From NCBI GenBank assembly GCA_913051905.1, contig CAJXBY010000089.1, positions 1 through 10,221 of the forward strand: a stretch of DNA of 10,221 nt, given 5' to 3'. Position numbers and translations under genes: made by a program. This document shows, piece after piece, positions 7,524-10,221 of this stretch. The notes below the pieces were generated by a model. That model did no database searches. It saw nothing but the letters and a program-made list of their open reading frames with translations, and had not been told where the DNA came from. Source of the stretch: an uncultured Gammaproteobacteria bacterium (GTDB taxonomy: Bacteria > Pseudomonadota > Gammaproteobacteria > Arenicellales > UBA868). Within the stretch, counting starts at the first letter, position 1; each line of letters begins with the position of its first letter.

Positions 7524-7554
7524 TTCTCCGGAAGACCCGGAGATCAACCGATGA
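7471..7554 (+). CDS. Candidate 27-residue leader ORF coupled to pncC
   Basis: This small ORF begins MTIGQCPKAENRLRS and ends PEDPEINR. It has an excellent ribosome binding site: GGAGG at 7461-7465 within AGGGAGGG, 5 bases before the ATG. Its stop TGA (7552-7554) overlaps the pncC ATG (7551-7553) as ATGA, the usual arrangement for translational coupling. The last part of the ORF runs through the hairpin that covers the pncC ribosome binding site, so a translating ribosome would open it. The peptide has two cysteines and no run of a single amino acid, so classical attenuation is not indicated. It has no recognisable domain and is not a missing PncC N-terminus, because PncC is complete and in another frame. 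A chance ORF cannot be excluded, but the strong start signal and exact overlap argue for translation. Confidence 0.55.
   Translation: MTIGQCPKAENRLRSTGCSPEDPEINR
7525..7543 (+). promoter_or_regulatory. pncC: Hairpin covering the pncC ribosome binding site
   Basis: TCTCCGG (7525-7531) and CCGGAGA (7537-7543) pair perfectly around the five-base loop AAGAC. The 3' arm contains GGAG (7539-7542), the Shine-Dalgarno sequence of pncC, 8 bases before its ATG at 7551. In RNA this stem would hide the site and limit independent initiation. Ribosomes translating the upstream 27-codon ORF would melt it. The pairing is seen in the sequence; the control of translation is inferred. Confidence 0.55.
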
Positions 7555-8054
7555 GTGATTCCGATGATCTGGCTGTCCTGGTGCAGAGCGTCGGAACGAC
7601 TCTGAGCCAGAATCGCCTGAAGCTTGCGACCGTCGAGTCCTGCACCGGCGGTTGGATTGCCCAGAGCATCACATCCGTTTCCGGGAGTTCGGGATGGTTC
7701 GAGTGTGGTTTTGTCACCTACAGCAATGCAGCCAAGCATGCACAGGTGGGTGTGCCCGAGGTGCTGATCGCGGAGCGCGGTGCGGTTAGTGCACCGGTCG
7801 CACGGGCCATGGCTCGCGGCGGCCTTGATCAATGTCCGGCCGATGTGGCGCTCTCGGTCACCGGGATTGCGGGTCCCGGCGGCGGCAGTGAGGAGAAACC
7901 TGTCGGTACCGTGTTTATCTGTTGGGCGGCGCGGCCGGACCGTGTGCGTACCGAGCAGTTTCTGTTCGATGGGGATCGTGATGCCGTGCGTCGCCAGAGT
8001 GTCCTGGAAGCACTCGGCGGTCTGCTGCGCTTTCTTAGGGAAGAGGAAAGCTGA
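7551..8054 (+). CDS. pncC: Nicotinamide-nucleotide amidase (CinA C-terminal domain protein)
   Basis: This encodes a 167-residue cytosolic enzyme that deamidates nicotinamide mononucleotide to nicotinic acid mononucleotide in the pyridine nucleotide cycle. That recycles NMN made by NAD-dependent DNA ligase. It is the stand-alone CinA C-terminal domain, without the N-terminal MoaB-like domain of full CinA, as in E. coli PncC (165 residues). Seen motifs are the nucleophile loop ATVESCTGGWIA with S30, the segment GFVTYSNAAKHAQVGV with K62, and the glycine-rich SVTGIAGPGGGSEEKPVGTV. The Ser/Lys pair is the catalytic pair known for this family. The ATG at 7551 is supported by GGAG 8 bases upstream and by the alignment start of E. 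coli PncC. It lies directly before recA, as in many Gammaproteobacteria, with 263 bases between. Expression may depend on the overlapping small ORF and the hairpin described at 7525. Confidence 0.96.
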   Translation: MSDSDDLAVLVQSVGTTLSQNRLKLATVESCTGGWIAQSITSVSGSSGWFECGFVTYSNAAKHAQVGVPEVLIAERGAVSAPVARAMARGGLDQCPADVALSVTGIAGPGGGSEEKPVGTVFICWAARPDRVRTEQFLFDGDRDAVRRQSVLEALGGLLRFLREEES

Positions 8055-8081
8055 AAATCATGTTCTGTCGTCACCACCGCC

Positions 8082-8096
8082 CGGCACAGAGTGCCG
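8082..8096 (+). other. Short GC-rich hairpin after pncC
   Basis: CGGCAC (8082-8087) and GTGCCG (8091-8096) pair perfectly around AGA, 27 bases after the pncC stop. Only TTA follows, not a T-run, so a Rho-independent terminator is doubtful. It may mark the 3' end of the pncC message or be part of the recA regulatory region. Confidence 0.35.
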
Positions 8097-8110
8097 TTAC
8101 GTAGCCAGTG

Positions 8111-8231
8111 TGACGGAACTTGCGGACACGATTTGTGACGGGTTTCGCTAGGCCCGTCGTGGTGATTGTGAAATAATCAGTTTGATTCCCGCATGACGGT
8201 TTCTGTGTCGGAAACGGTATTCCGAAACCGT
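8111..8231. promoter_or_regulatory. recA upstream region with several dyads and TGACGG repeats
   Basis: The 263 bases between pncC and recA hold no gene that I can see. TGACGG occurs at 8111, 8136 and 8194. Dyads are GACGGG/CCCGTC (8137-8142 and 8153-8158), TGATT/AATCA (8163-8167 and 8175-8179) and ACGGTTTC/GAAACCGT (8196-8203 and 8224-8231). The last contains a smaller nested dyad, CGGAA/TTCCG (8209-8213 and 8220-8224). AATAAT at 8172-8177 could be a -10 element but lacks a good -35 partner. No CTGT-N8-ACAG LexA box of the E. coli kind is present. recA is expected to be SOS-controlled, so one of these dyads is a reasonable candidate operator. Which one is unknown. Confidence 0.45.
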
Positions 8232-8317
8232 TATTTAGGGAGCGCGGCAATCTCAGCCAGGATGGCAGAGGATTGCGGTGAAACCGAGGTGAACTCAACT
8301 CAAGGAGCGTTCCAAAC

Positions 8318-10221
<1,904 letters not shown>

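Noticed and set aside
8137..8158. GACGGG/CCCGTC hairpin as a Rho-independent terminator of pncC
   Set aside because: The stem is perfect, but GTGGTGATTG follows instead of a T-run, so it is kept only as part of the recA regulatory region.

Overview
This window is chromosomal DNA, probably from a gammaproteobacterium, with a base composition that looks moderately GC-rich by eye. The main evidence is the right-hand block pncC-recA-recX-alaS, which has the same order as in Escherichia coli and many other Gammaproteobacteria. RecA, PncC and the AlaS N-terminus all resemble the E. coli proteins closely as far as I can judge from memory. No species can be named from the sequence alone.

Layout. Bases 1-53 are the 3' part of a tRNA-Glu(UUC) gene cut by the window edge. 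A small minus-strand gene (126-407) encodes a 93-residue protein of unknown function, possibly of the dimeric alpha/beta-barrel type. Divergent from it, a plus-strand run encodes an EamA/DMT-type transporter (558-1466), a short-chain dehydrogenase (1528-2286) and a DAO-family FAD oxidoreductase (2377-3570). This looks like a small catabolic or conversion cassette of one permease and two redox enzymes, with unknown substrate. Next comes a full-length secreted M16 zinc protease of pitrilysin type (3638-6505). It meets an opposing DUF3530-like alpha/beta hydrolase (6511-7302, minus) with only 5 bases between the stop codons.

The core block follows. pncC (7551-8054, NMN amidase) is preceded by a 27-codon ORF (7471-7554) with a very strong ribosome binding site. 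Its stop codon overlaps the pncC start. The pncC ribosome binding site lies inside a perfect hairpin. After a 263-base regulatory gap with several dyads but no E. coli-type LexA box, recA (8318-9370), recX (9370-9885) and alaS (9882 to the window edge) follow as a chain of overlapping genes. PncC recycles nicotinamide mononucleotide, RecA carries out recombination and SOS signalling, RecX restrains RecA filaments, and AlaS charges tRNA-Ala.

No insertion sequence, integrase, CRISPR array or phage gene was seen. The most interesting items are the small coupled ORF with the sequestered ribosome binding site before pncC, the unusual recA upstream region, and the terminator-less recA-recX-alaS overlap chain. 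I did not find a convincing new multi-gene system.
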